From JBGTKH01 sp041744735 (GTDB lineage Bacteria > Planctomycetota > Planctomycetia > Pirellulales > Pirellulaceae): a stretch of DNA of 15,454 nucleotides. The notes under the pieces are model-generated. The model saw nothing but the letters and a program-made list of their open reading frames with translations, was not told the DNA's origin and searched no databases. Position numbers and translations under genes: made by a program. The DNA lies in assembly GCA_041744735.1 (NCBI GenBank), contig JBGTKH010000320.1, positions 1 to 15,454 of the forward strand, written 5' to 3'. Positions 1-7,293 of the stretch are shown here, in pieces. Positions within the stretch are counted from its first letter, which is position 1. Each line of letters starts with the position of its first letter.

Positions 1-1434
1 CCGCTCGTCCGCCGCCAACGGCCCGCCGCCGCCGTCGGGCCGCCGCATCGCCGTCATGTCGACCGTGCCGGATTGCCAACTGCCTTGCTCCAGACCTTTC
101 ACGGTCAAGTAGCGGTGATAACCGTTAGAGAGGCTGTAAAGCTGAACGCGCATCGTGTCAGTGCCTTTCAGCCAGTAGCGGAAGCTGAGCCGCGTGTGCG
201 GGCCCATCGGCGGGCCGGGGACCGGGTTGAAGATCACGGCGTTGTACATTGTCCGCGTGTCGCCCATCTGGCCGTCGAAGTCCATCGTCAGCACGCCGCG
301 GCAGGCACGAGTGCTGTCCGGTGGGACGTTGACTGTTTCCAACCGGCCGCTCATCCACCAGCGTTTCTCGATGTCCGTTTCGTAGTCTTCAAACGTGTGC
401 ACACGGACCGGCATGCCGCCGCGCGCGACCAGCGTTGATAGATTGCCCGACGGTTTCGGCGGCGTCGGTTGGCCGAAGGAAGTGACGCGCTGGACGTACC
501 AGTTCAGAAACTCGTCGCTGCGAATCGACGTCGCCACACGCGCGTTAGGTTTGGCCGAGGCAACGCGCGTGAAGCCTTGATCATCCACGTTCAATCGTAG
601 CTCTTCCATTGTGCAGAATTGCTCGTCGAAGCAGAGCGCCGCCGCAACGACATCGTGCAGAACGGGAGTCGCGTCGTCGGACAATTGATAGAGCGCCTGA
701 AGCTGATAAGCCAGCGGCGTGGCGGCGTTGAAAATCTTGTCGCGCCGCGCCGCATCGAGCTTCACGTCAACGGTAGCATCCAGCGGAGCCACCACCAGCG
801 GAATGCCGCTATTGGAAACCGACTTGGCCGCCTTGATATCCAGCCGGATATTCCATTCCGCCTCGGCCGGCGGCTTTCCCGCGTAACCGATGCGAACCGC
901 ACCGCCCATGAGCACGATACGCTTGATCCACAGCTTACATTCGGGATGCGTATCGATGAGCTGCGCGACGTTCGTCAACGGCCCGAGCACCAACAGCGTG
1001 ATCTTGCCCGGCTCGGCCTTCAGTTGGTTGTACATCAATTCAACCGCCGGTTCTTTGACTGGCTTGGCCGTGCGGTTGTAAAGCACCGCGGGATGACGGC
1101 GGTATTGAATCTGTTCGCCGATCTCTGCTTCAGGCTGCGGCGCCCGCCCCCAAGCCACGGGCACGTGGTTCCGCTCGACCGCCGACAGCAACCGGCACAC
1201 CATCCAAGCCCGCGTCTCCGTATCTCCGCTAACCGTCGTCACCCCGCGCAACTCCAACTCCGGACTCGCCAAAACCAGCGCCAAAGCGAATGGATCGTCG
1301 ATGTAACTCCCAATGTCGGTGTCGACGATTATGGGGATTCGCTCTGCCACGTCAGCGGCTGCAGCGTGCACTGGCGCGAGCGCGTGGATCAGCGGGAGTA
1401 ACATGAACAACGACAGGTTCCAAGTGAAGCTCAT
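1..1434 (-). CDS. Secreted nucleoside hydrolase (IunH family) with C-terminal extension, 3' end cut by window
   Basis: Predicted inosine-uridine-preferring-type nucleoside hydrolase, which cleaves the N-glycosidic bond of ribonucleosides. The frame is open over all 478 codons to the window edge, so the C-terminus is missing. Residues 1-25 form a signal peptide (hydrophobic core, then PVHAAAA), implying export. The metal/ribose-binding motif is DTDIGSYIDDP (residues 38-48, Asp38, Asp40, Asp46, Asp47). It is looser than the usual DTDPGxDDA because of an inserted pair. EWNIRLD (193-199) matches the family's EFNxxxD, and LHD (259-261) the late His-Asp pair. The hydrolase domain spans about 32-315. 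After it, 345-478 is a beta-rich, Trp/Tyr-rich segment (FEDYETDIEKRWW) that resembles a carbohydrate-binding-like sandwich, which is inference. No in-frame ATG lies just upstream, so 1434 is the chosen start. It lies 29 bases after the CPBP gene, probably in one transcript. Confidence 0.85.
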   Translation of the reverse strand, partial: MSFTWNLSLFMLLPLIHALAPVHAAAADVAERIPIIVDTDIGSYIDDPFALALVLASPELELRGVTTVSGDTETRAWMVCRLLSAVERNHVPVAWGRAPQPEAEIGEQIQYRRHPAVLYNRTAKPVKEPAVELMYNQLKAEPGKITLLVLGPLTNVAQLIDTHPECKLWIKRIVLMGGAVRIGYAGKPPAEAEWNIRLDIKAAKSVSNSGIPLVVAPLDATVDVKLDAARRDKIFNAATPLAYQLQALYQLSDDATPVLHDVVAAALCFDEQFCTMEELRLNVDDQGFTRVASAKPNARVATSIRSDEFLNWYVQRVTSFGQPTPPKPSGNLSTLVARGGMPVRVHTFEDYETDIEKRWWMSGRLETVNVPPDSTRACRGVLTMDFDGQMGDTRTMYNAVIFNPVPGPPMGPHTRLSFRYWLKGTDTMRVQLYSLSNGYHRYLTVKGLEQGSWQSGTVDMTAMRRPDGGGGPLAADER

Positions 1435-1463
1435 GTTGGAATTCTCGTTGGATCGATTGACAT

Positions 1464-2237
1464 TCAAAAAACCGAAGAGTAAGCGAACATGTCGTAGAGC
1501 GTGTGTGTCCCGGCGGCGATGCCGAAGCCGCGGTATAGGAAAAGCAGCGCGAAGAACACGCCCGCGAGAAAGCGGAACACAAAGCTGAACCATGCAAATG
1601 GATCGCCGGCCGCGGTGAACATTTGGTAGTGAGCCGCAGAGAACACGAGACTGGTCAGAATCACCGCCGTCACGATACTCAGCCGCTGCGAACCGCCCGC
1701 CAATCGCACGCCCGCGGCTACGGTCGGCAACAGCATCAACCGAAACAGTAGCTCTTCGTAGATGCCGGCGCCGACGTATCCGACAACGTGCCCAGCCAAA
1801 CCCGTGGTGTTTGTCGACTCGTCTGTCGCTTCCGTAGCCGTCGAAACGTCGAACCCATTTGTAGCAAACAGCGACGCCTGCACGCGTGCCACGGCCAACA
1901 ACAAGATGCCGAACACCAGTGACTCGATCAGCATCGGTCCAAGCACGCTGCCGCGGCAGCTCCACCGTTGCCGTGTCGTATAATGCCACGCCAATAGAAT
2001 GCCCGTGGTGAGAATGGGCAGCAGAAAGTATTGCCCGAAGCCGATCAGTTCCAGCGATTGACGCAGCCACACGTCGGCCCCGTTGCGCATGGCTTCCGGC
2101 CCCAGCAGCAACACGCCCGCTTCGTACACCACTAGCATCGGCGCAACGAACAGCAGGCTGACCAGCGGCCGGGTCGATTCCATCCAATAATCGGCCTCAG
2201 CAGCGGCCGACGCGGTTTCAGCGTTCTTGCGAGCCAT
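1464..2237 (-). CDS. CPBP-family intramembrane metalloprotease
   Basis: Integral membrane protein of 257 residues of the CPBP (Abi/CAAX-prenyl-protease-like) family. All three family motifs are visible. EELLFR gives the EExxxR motif (Glu161, Glu162, Arg166), FSAAH gives FxxxH (199-203), and HTLYD gives HxxxD (245-249, in place of the more common HxxxN). Hydrophobic helices lie around 24-46, 66-85, 100-123, 148-180, 190-203 and 216-240. The region 125-145 is polar and Thr-rich and probably extramembrane. Eukaryotic relatives cleave CAAX tails. Bacterial members have varied roles including bacteriocin immunity, and the substrate here cannot be told. The gene precedes the nucleoside hydrolase on the same strand by 29 bases. 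Length and motifs are complete, with no sign of decay. Confidence 0.9.
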   Translation of the reverse strand: MARKNAETASAAAEADYWMESTRPLVSLLFVAPMLVVYEAGVLLLGPEAMRNGADVWLRQSLELIGFGQYFLLPILTTGILLAWHYTTRQRWSCRGSVLGPMLIESLVFGILLLAVARVQASLFATNGFDVSTATEATDESTNTTGLAGHVVGYVGAGIYEELLFRLMLLPTVAAGVRLAGGSQRLSIVTAVILTSLVFSAAHYQMFTAAGDPFAWFSFVFRFLAGVFFALLFLYRGFGIAAGTHTLYDMFAYSSVF

Positions 2238-2340
2238 CGTCCGTGTGCGGCAAGGTAGAGGTCACTGTCGCCGCTCAATCGCGGCTCGTGTGTTACTGTC
2301 TTCGGACTACCGTGCACCCGCGCTTGAGCATCGAACCGTA

Positions 2341-2361
2341 GGACGGATTGCCAATCCGTCC
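2341..2361. repeat. Short perfect hairpin repeat (9-bp arms)
   Basis: Perfect inverted repeat GGACGGATT / AATCCGTCC around a 3-base loop (GCC). It lies 104 bases upstream of the CPBP gene start. No T-run follows on either strand, so an intrinsic terminator is not supported. The form is that of a REP-type dispersed hairpin. I associate similar hairpins with planctomycete genomes, but copy number cannot be tested here. Confidence 0.5.
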
Positions 2362-2387
2362 ATTACACGAGAATGTGGAGGCAAGTC

Positions 2388-2475
2388 GTTTAACCCGTAG
2401 CCGAAGGCGAGGGAGACCTCGACGATGGCTGAGCACGCGGCGCCCGAGTCCCTCGCCTACGGCTACGGGTTAAAC
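2388..2475. repeat. Long foldback repeat, 27-bp arms
   Basis: Arms 2388-2414 and 2449-2475 are reverse complements with a single mismatch (GCCGAAGGCG against GCCGTAGGCG), around a 34-base loop. The outer ends read GTTTAACCCGTAG and CTACGGGTTAAAC. It occupies most of the spacer between the Hint-domain gene (ending at 2552) and the CPBP gene. The rest of 2238-2551 holds only the 2341-2361 hairpin and no convincing ORF. It could be a non-autonomous REP/MITE-type element, and its RNA could fold strongly as an mRNA 3' end or processing site. It encodes no transposase. Confidence 0.65.
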
Positions 2476-2551
2476 GAAAGCCTCACAGCACGTGCAAGCG
2501 TTAGAATTCGCCGAAACTGCCTCGGCCGACGGTTGTTCGAATAACGCTGGA

Positions 2552-4360
2552 TTACCGATCGATCAGTCCCGGTACGATGGCGTTGGTCGGTTGCCGCACC
2601 GTGTTGTCGTGGCTCAGGATCATGGACTCGCCGACAAAGTAGCTGTTGAAGTCGGCCACGATCAGGTTGTAGGTCTCCTCGTCGCTGCCCATTTCGACCA
2701 GACTGACTCGGACCGGCCCATTGACGCCGTGCAGTTCCATGCCCGATTTCACGTAGCGAGCTCGCATCCAGCCTTCGCCGGAGACCCAGAACAGATGGCC
2801 GCCACTGGTTTCGATCACGTCGCTCACGGCGTTGATTTTGACCAGCGTTCCTTTCGGTCGGACGGTGGTTTGCAAGACCGGCTTGTAGGCCAACTCGCCT
2901 GTGTCCGGGTTCTGCGACAGCACGAGATCGCCGACCTGAATCTTCTCAATCGCCAGCGGCCCGGTGGACGTCCACACCAGCGTGCCGGCCGCCAGGCAAT
3001 CTTTCGGCAACTGCATCGACGAAATTCCCGCCGCGGTCGCCAGTGTCACGCGATCCGTGACCGTAACCTGCTCGGTCTGATGCACGGTCTTGGTTTGCTT
3101 TTGGCCTTCAATGAACACTTCGTTGCGGTCGTTCCACCATTGCCACCAGCTTTGCGGATCGGCCGACAAGCTTTGGCTCGTGGCGACGCCCAACGCCGAG
3201 GCGATGCGCTCGTTCAACTGCTTCGTGCGCATGTTCTGTTCTTGGGCCGACAGTTCGCGGAAGCGTGCCGTGTTGTCCGCGCTGGCGATGGTTTGAGCCA
3301 GCGTTTCGGCGCCGTCGCCGCCCGGCTGTGCGGCTCGTTGGAATGCCGTATCCAACACAAGCTGTTCGCGCTGCTGCTGACCTTCGCGGACAAATGCGTG
3401 CCGGTACAGCAGGCGGCCGTCGGGTGTGCGAAACAAACCGGAGCGGGTGACCAGCGGCGTGTACATCGCCGACAGCAGTGTCGGCACGTAATCATCCTGC
3501 GGGCGCGATTTTAGTTTCATCGCCGCCGCCAGACGCACGTTTTCCCACGGCGAGAGCGCCGCGATGCGGGCCAGCGATTCCGCGGCTTGATGGTCCGGCA
3601 TGTTGGCCAGCGTTTCGACAACTAGCTGAGCTGAGCGTTCGCTTTCGTTGGCCAACAGTTGTTCGATCGCCGGGATCGCCGTCACGTCGCGGATTTCCAA
3701 GATCTTCGCTTCGGCCGCTTTGCGGCGCAGCTCGCTGGACTGTTGCAACTGCTGCAAAATGATCTCAATCTTCGGTCGCCAGGCATCTAAATTCTTTCGG
3801 TCGTCGGCTCGCTGAGCGGCGGCTTGCACCAGATCGGCCTCAGTCAACCAATCGCCGTTCACGCGGCGGAACCCCAGCCGGCGCCGCGCATCGGGCTGGT
3901 CCGAATTGATGCTTAGCACGCGCGTCAGATGCGCCCGCTCTTGCTCGGCCAGTCCGCGCTTCGCACACCAATCGGCAAGCGCCAACTGCCCTTCAACTGT
4001 GTCGGCATAATCGCCGCGGATTTTTTGATACGCCACGAGCCGCGGGTCCTGCGCGGCCGCTGCCGGCAAGTCCTCGGCCTTGATCCATTTGTTTTGATAG
4101 CGGACGAAACCGCGATGCCACATGGCCGGCTCGAATTCGGGCAGTTGCTGGAGCGCCGCGTCGAGCAATTGGCCGCGCGCGCCGGCCTGTCCGTAGATTT
4201 CGCGGTGCAGCGCCTCTTTCACAAGCTGCTCGGCCGCCTTTGTCTTTTCCGCCTTCGTGGCCGCCGCTAGCCAACCGCTGCTGACCGTCATCGCGGCACA
4301 TACGCCTAACACGACTCGGCAACCCCAAGCCCACGCACGACCGGCATTCAGCTTCGACAT
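2552..4360 (-). CDS. Exported helical-repeat protein with C-terminal Hint (intein-like) domain
   Basis: Protein of 602 residues. The start at 4360 is preferred over the ATG at 4408 because GGGGAAGAGG precedes it and it opens directly into a signal-peptide-like stretch (residues 12-34, ending LAAA). Residues 35-190 are helical and TPR-like in feel. Residues about 200-300 contain alpha-helical HEAT-like repeats (AIPAIEQLL, ESLARIA, ENVRLAAAMKL). Residues 455-586 form a Hint domain. It begins at Cys455 (CLAAGTLVWT) and has VGDLVLSQNPDTGE, block-B-like ETSGGHLFWV with His522, the late YNLIVADFNSYFV strand, and LSHDN (582-586). Hint domains self-cleave or splice peptide bonds. Only 16 residues (587-602, from Thr587) follow the domain, so no downstream toxin is attached. 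Function is unknown; the domain may be a polymorphic-toxin-type Hint, a bacterial intein-like domain, or a degenerate fold. The gene stands alone behind a 460-base upstream region. Confidence 0.85.
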   Translation of the reverse strand: MSKLNAGRAWAWGCRVVLGVCAAMTVSSGWLAAATKAEKTKAAEQLVKEALHREIYGQAGARGQLLDAALQQLPEFEPAMWHRGFVRYQNKWIKAEDLPAAAAQDPRLVAYQKIRGDYADTVEGQLALADWCAKRGLAEQERAHLTRVLSINSDQPDARRRLGFRRVNGDWLTEADLVQAAAQRADDRKNLDAWRPKIEIILQQLQQSSELRRKAAEAKILEIRDVTAIPAIEQLLANESERSAQLVVETLANMPDHQAAESLARIAALSPWENVRLAAAMKLKSRPQDDYVPTLLSAMYTPLVTRSGLFRTPDGRLLYRHAFVREGQQQREQLVLDTAFQRAAQPGGDGAETLAQTIASADNTARFRELSAQEQNMRTKQLNERIASALGVATSQSLSADPQSWWQWWNDRNEVFIEGQKQTKTVHQTEQVTVTDRVTLATAAGISSMQLPKDCLAAGTLVWTSTGPLAIEKIQVGDLVLSQNPDTGELAYKPVLQTTVRPKGTLVKINAVSDVIETSGGHLFWVSGEGWMRARYVKSGMELHGVNGPVRVSLVEMGSDEETYNLIVADFNSYFVGESMILSHDNTVRQPTNAIVPGLIDR

Positions 4361-4362
4361 GA

Positions 4363-4372
4363 CCTCTTCCCC
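4363..4372 (-). promoter_or_regulatory. Ribosome binding site fixing the Hint-protein start
   Basis: On the minus strand GGGGAAGAGG ends two bases before the ATG at 4360. It is the only strong Shine-Dalgarno-like sequence near either candidate start. It supports 4360 over the upstream in-frame ATG at 4408. Confidence 0.55.
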
Positions 4373-4529
4373 TTGTATCAACAGTTGTAGATTCAGTGAC
4401 TTGAACAAACGACCGACAGACCACAGCGCAATCCGCCCGCCAATCTGCCATCCTATTTACGGCTCGGCCAAGTTGCAAATATTTTTCTTGGAAAGAGTGC
4501 GCCAGCAGGGATTTCTGGCCAGACCAGCA

Positions 4530-4589
4530 GCTTGGCTCTCCGGAGCCGGGCGCGAAAACCCGCGAATTACTCGGCTCTGCGAGCCAAGC
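4530..4589. repeat. Imperfect 60-bp foldback repeat
   Basis: Outer arms GCTTGGCTC (4530-4538) and GAGCCAAGC (4581-4589) are perfect reverse complements. They continue with mismatches through GGAGCCG and CGGCTCTG toward a small central CGCG / CGCG stem. No coding potential was seen. It sits 170 bases upstream of the Hint-protein start, and no poly-T tract marks it as a terminator. Confidence 0.5.
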
Positions 4590-4625
4590 CACAGAAAAGC
4601 GCTGCATCAAAAGTTGCGAGTCAGT

Positions 4626-4749
4626 CTAGTGCACTGTCAGCCGTGCATTGATGGGTAGCCGAAGTCGCCAGACTTTGGCCGGATCTTGGGAAAACCAAAC
4701 TCTGGCGAGTTCGGCTACATCCATCAGTCGACAGTTGACGGAGCACTAG
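4626..4749. mobile_element. MITE-like palindromic element, 124 bp, no transposase
   Basis: Almost the whole stretch folds back on itself. Terminal CTAGTGC (4626-4632) pairs with GCACTAG (4743-4749). The arms 4626-4678 and 4695-4749 are reverse complements with scattered mismatches and a two-base indel. The inner arms are strongest: GTAGCCGAAGTCGCCAGA at 4655 on, against its counterpart ending at 4727. A 16-base loop separates them. It is too short to code, so it could only move with a transposase supplied in trans. It fills much of the intergenic stretch 4361-4820 between the Hint gene and the GNAT gene. Besides this and the 4530-4589 foldback I see nothing there. Confidence 0.55.
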
Positions 4750-4820
4750 TGTGAGCCGCATCGACCTTCCAAGTTGTTTCGCAGCCAGAGGTTAACGCCC
4801 AACTTCGGCCGTCCCCGATC

Positions 4821-5588
4821 CTATCCGGCTGGCTCACGAAGTTGTCGAATTTCGCGGCGCATGCGGCGATAGGAGCCGGCGTATTCGAGCAACTGAAATC
4901 CGTTGCGCCAGTGCCACAACATGCTCGAATCATTGCCCGAAAGAAACGTCGTCGATAGGTCCGAGTATCCAAGCTTGAGCAATTGCGCCGTGGCATTGGA
5001 GAGCAGTGCCGTGCCGACACCGTGGCCAGCGACCATTGGTGCAACGAAGATCCACGTTAGGTGCGGGCGACCGAGTCTCTTCTCAACGGCATCGGCAGGC
5101 GGCGGCTGCTTCCAGCGACAGCCGCCCCAGTCGGACGGATCCTTGTCGGGCACGAGCGTGATCAGGATCGCACCGAGCGTGTGACTTTCGTCTTCTGCAT
5201 CGACAGCGACGAAGCAGGCGCTTTCAATCAGCGGCCCGTCACCGCCCGTGCGAGTTTTCTCCAGGCACTCGCGCGCGGCCTGCAGACGCGCTTCGTCTTC
5301 CATGCTCGAAAACGGCGAGACGCGCCAAAACGCCGCCGAGAACGACTTCGCGAGGCCGTCCCAGTCCTCGGTGCCCAGCGGCCGGACCGCGATATCCCAC
5401 TGCGCATCCACTTCGACCACGGGCTCGCCGGGCTGCAAACTCAGCAGTGCTCGATAGAATTTCGGCCGCGGCGAAAGCCACGCCTTGCCGTCGAAATATT
5501 CATACTTATACGCGGCATTTCGCGGAAGCTGATGAAACTGCTCCCAACTTATCTGCAATTCCACGTGAGGAAACCACTCGTCGCGCAT
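4821..5588 (-). CDS. GNAT-family N-acetyltransferase with extra N-terminal segment
   Basis: Protein of 255 residues predicted to transfer an acetyl group from acetyl-CoA to an unknown amine. The GNAT core is about residues 64-245. Motif A reads HLTWIFVAPMVAGHGVGTAL (176-195), with the pyrophosphate-binding GHGVGT loop matching the R/QxxGxG/A pattern. It is followed by an alpha helix and the motif-B-like NDSSMLWHWRNGF (219-231). The first 60 residues (ELQISWEQFHQLPRN, YFDGKAWLSPRP) are extra to a minimal GNAT. They faintly recall the opening of Uma2-type proteins, which is only an impression. AGGTGG lies five bases before the start, a good ribosome binding site. The gene follows a broken gene by 32 bases and is probably the last of the minus-strand run from 7047. 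Confidence 0.8.
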   Translation of the reverse strand: MRDEWFPHVELQISWEQFHQLPRNAAYKYEYFDGKAWLSPRPKFYRALLSLQPGEPVVEVDAQWDIAVRPLGTEDWDGLAKSFSAAFWRVSPFSSMEDEARLQAARECLEKTRTGGDGPLIESACFVAVDAEDESHTLGAILITLVPDKDPSDWGGCRWKQPPPADAVEKRLGRPHLTWIFVAPMVAGHGVGTALLSNATAQLLKLGYSDLSTTFLSGNDSSMLWHWRNGFQLLEYAGSYRRMRREIRQLREPAG

Positions 5589-5620
5589 GAGGCCACCTAC
5601 TGTTGTTGCGGTCGTTTCGT

Positions 5621-6009
5621 TTACTCCTGCATTTCAACAACCGTTATCTGATTCGCATCGGCGATTGCAAATCTGCGGTGGATGAAATCCAAGGCCAAGG
5701 GCGGAACCGCGTCGTGATGCCAGATGATGCTGCAGTTCTGTTTGCCGCTATTTAGTTCGGGCCATCGATGCACAATGGTACCCGTTCCCAGGTCGATCAG
5801 TTTTGGATGATCACGGCGTAGCGCCCGGAAGGCGACTGGGCGGCCGCGTCGAATCGGTACGACCAACCGATACACGGATCATTCACGGTACCGTCAAGGC
5901 GGTACTCAATTCCGCCCGCGACCCAGTCAACCAATGAGTCGCCGCGCCAGCACCACGACCTGATTTGGTGTTTCACAGGGACAACGGTCTGGCGAAAATT
6001 TACATTCAT
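5621..6009 (-). pseudogene. Frameshifted and probably internally deleted gene of unrecognised family
   Basis: Two consecutive reading frames look like halves of one protein. Frame one starts at the ATG at 6009 and runs to the stop at 5797 (MNVNFRQTVVP, CWRGDSLVDWVAGG, RFDAAAQSPSGRYAVI). Frame two is open from upstream and continues past that stop to 5621 with protein-like sequence (HPKLIDLGTGTIVHRWPEL, IIWHHDAVPPLALDF, RFAIADANQITVVEM). The switch lies near 5800-5812, around ATCATCCAAAACTGATC. The total of about 128 residues is short. From memory the pattern resembles larger beta-propeller-like proteins in which a longer stretch separates the two pieces, so an internal deletion is likely; the family itself I cannot name. 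The ATG overlaps the TGA of the gene before it (ATGA), so it was once translationally coupled. Confidence 0.6.
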
Positions 6010-6389
6010 TTCGACCAGATGCGGCTGGTGACGGCGAGCCAGACGTCGCCGCATTCCTTCAACTCGGCGTCGAACAGGTTTTCCAATGCAACGCGCTCTT
6101 GCGGCGTGGGTGGGCGGTAGTCGATTTCGACTAATTGCACGGCGGGGATTTGGATGTCTTCGCCTGAAACGGAGTAATAGATACAGAAGTGAGCCTCGCG
6201 GTCGTCGGCCGTGGGCCACCAATAGTCCAACTCTTCGGCGCCGGCCGACACCGCGCGGTCGATGCGCTGGTCGGAACTGAGCAGCGCGGCACGAGCCTCG
6301 GCCTCGGTCCTAAGCGCGGTCACGAAGTTGGCCGTGCTCTGGGACGACGCGCGACTCTTGCGATGCGGAGGAACCGGTTGGGCACTCAT
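6006..6389 (-). CDS. Hypothetical protein, 127 residues
   Basis: I do not recognise this protein. It is soluble and has no signal or membrane segment. The N-terminal 25 residues are polar (PPHRKSRASSQS). The rest looks globular, with aromatic-rich ELDYWWPTADDREAHFCIYY (53-72) and a helical ENLFDAELKECGDVWLAVT near the C-terminus. Its stop overlaps the ATG of the next (broken) gene as ATGA, which implies coupled translation and supports it as genuinely coded. It begins 43 bases after the stop of the preceding gene. A weak AGG lies about 10 bases before the chosen ATG. It may have worked with the broken neighbour. Confidence 0.6.
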   Translation of the reverse strand: MSAQPVPPHRKSRASSQSTANFVTALRTEAEARAALLSSDQRIDRAVSAGAEELDYWWPTADDREAHFCIYYSVSGEDIQIPAVQLVEIDYRPPTPQERVALENLFDAELKECGDVWLAVTSRIWSK

Positions 6390-6432
6390 GCTATACCTGT
6401 CTGCTTCTCTGTGCTCGATGTTGGCGACAATG

Positions 6433-7047
6433 TTATCCCGTTTTCTTATCGTTGATGGTTTGGTTGCGGCGGCCGGTTTTGCGTGCCAGAACGGCGGCCA
6501 GCGTTTCTCGGCCTGCAGACACCGCTTGTCGCGTTGCCTCGTCGGTCGGATATCGCCGCAGCAACTCGTCCAGCACGACGTCTACGTGTGATCGCGCGTC
6601 GATTCGCAGTTCCTGGCGATGCCACGCACCGGGAGCGCTGCGAGCCGCATCGGCCAGCCGCTCGCGCAGGCAAACGTCCGCCCAAGCGATTGCGAAGTCG
6701 GGAATGTGGTCGATTGGCACGTCGTCGTATTGGCTGATCCAGCGGCGAATCTGCGCGATCTCCTCCGTGGGCCTGTCCGTGGCGTGGAAGTATTCGAAGA
6801 TGCGGCCGACCCGTTCGGCCACCAGATCGCAGCCGGCGTGCAAAAAATACTCTCCGCCGGATTCGGTCAGCGAGCCGGTCGCTTTCGCGGCCTCGATGAA
6901 ATCATGTCGTGCAAAGCGGCCGGCCACGCGCAGCAGGCTGCGATCGCGGTCCAGACACTTGGTCGTGGACCCCGCGCGCCTCAGTTCGATCCATCCATCG
7001 TGGCGCTCCTCAATCAGCACCCGGTATCGTGACATGATCACAGCCAT
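6433..7047 (-). CDS. Hypothetical protein, about 204 residues
   Basis: I do not recognise this protein. It is charged, Arg-rich and soluble with no signal peptide. The N-terminal 25 residues look like beta strands (YRVLIEERHDGWIELRR). The middle and C-terminal parts look helical (EEIAQIRRWISQY, AIAWADVCLRERLADAAR, VDVVLDELLRRYPTDEATR). The tail is basic and polar (RKTGRRNQTINDKKTG). Starts at 7047 or at Met5 (7035) are both possible; GGCGAG lies immediately before 7047. It is the first gene of the minus-strand run that continues with the 6389 gene, the broken gene and the GNAT gene, and it diverges from the ATPase gene at 7294. Continuity of the frame and operon context are the main support. 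Confidence 0.55.
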   Translation of the reverse strand: MAVIMSRYRVLIEERHDGWIELRRAGSTTKCLDRDRSLLRVAGRFARHDFIEAAKATGSLTESGGEYFLHAGCDLVAERVGRIFEYFHATDRPTEEIAQIRRWISQYDDVPIDHIPDFAIAWADVCLRERLADAARSAPGAWHRQELRIDARSHVDVVLDELLRRYPTDEATRQAVSAGRETLAAVLARKTGRRNQTINDKKTG

Positions 7048-7196
7048 CTCGCCATTTACTGAACGTGGGAAGAAATTGCCTCTGCCCTAGCGCATTGCCC
7101 GCTGAATGACATTAGAATTCACGTGCTAGCACGATGCAAGCATTGCTCGCTCGAACAAGGCAGGAAGTGCATTTCACCAACAATTTGTTGCGGACA

Positions 7197-7215
7197 TTGC
7201 GCTCGGTTTGCGCAA
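7197..7215. promoter_or_regulatory. Candidate operator in the divergent spacer
   Basis: A perfect inverted repeat TTGCGC / GCGCAA with 7-base spacing lies in the 246-base region between the divergent genes at 7047 and 7294. Position and dyad form suit a repressor or activator site. No clear -35/-10 pair could be assigned and the arms are only six bases, so chance is possible. Downstream, GAGGGA at about 7281-7286 is the likely ribosome binding site of the 7294 gene. Confidence 0.25.
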
Positions 7216-7293
7216 CCAGTAGGGTCGTTGACGCCTCAGTGTGCGAGGCCGCCGGCCCCTAAAACATAGCTCATCACACGAGGGATTATCGCA

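Noticed and set aside
619..1401. 260-residue plus-strand ORF
   Set aside because: It is the antisense frame of the nucleoside hydrolase, whose motifs fix the true coding strand.
2492..3514. 340-residue plus-strand ORF
   Set aside because: It lies opposite the Hint-domain protein, and its composition (His/Arg/Gln-rich) and lack of motifs mark it as a shadow frame.
6010..6222. Upstream part of the 141-residue minus-strand ORF 5797-6222
   Set aside because: This part overlaps the 127-residue gene out of frame and is Arg-rich. The plausible start is the ATG at 6009, which overlaps the preceding stop.
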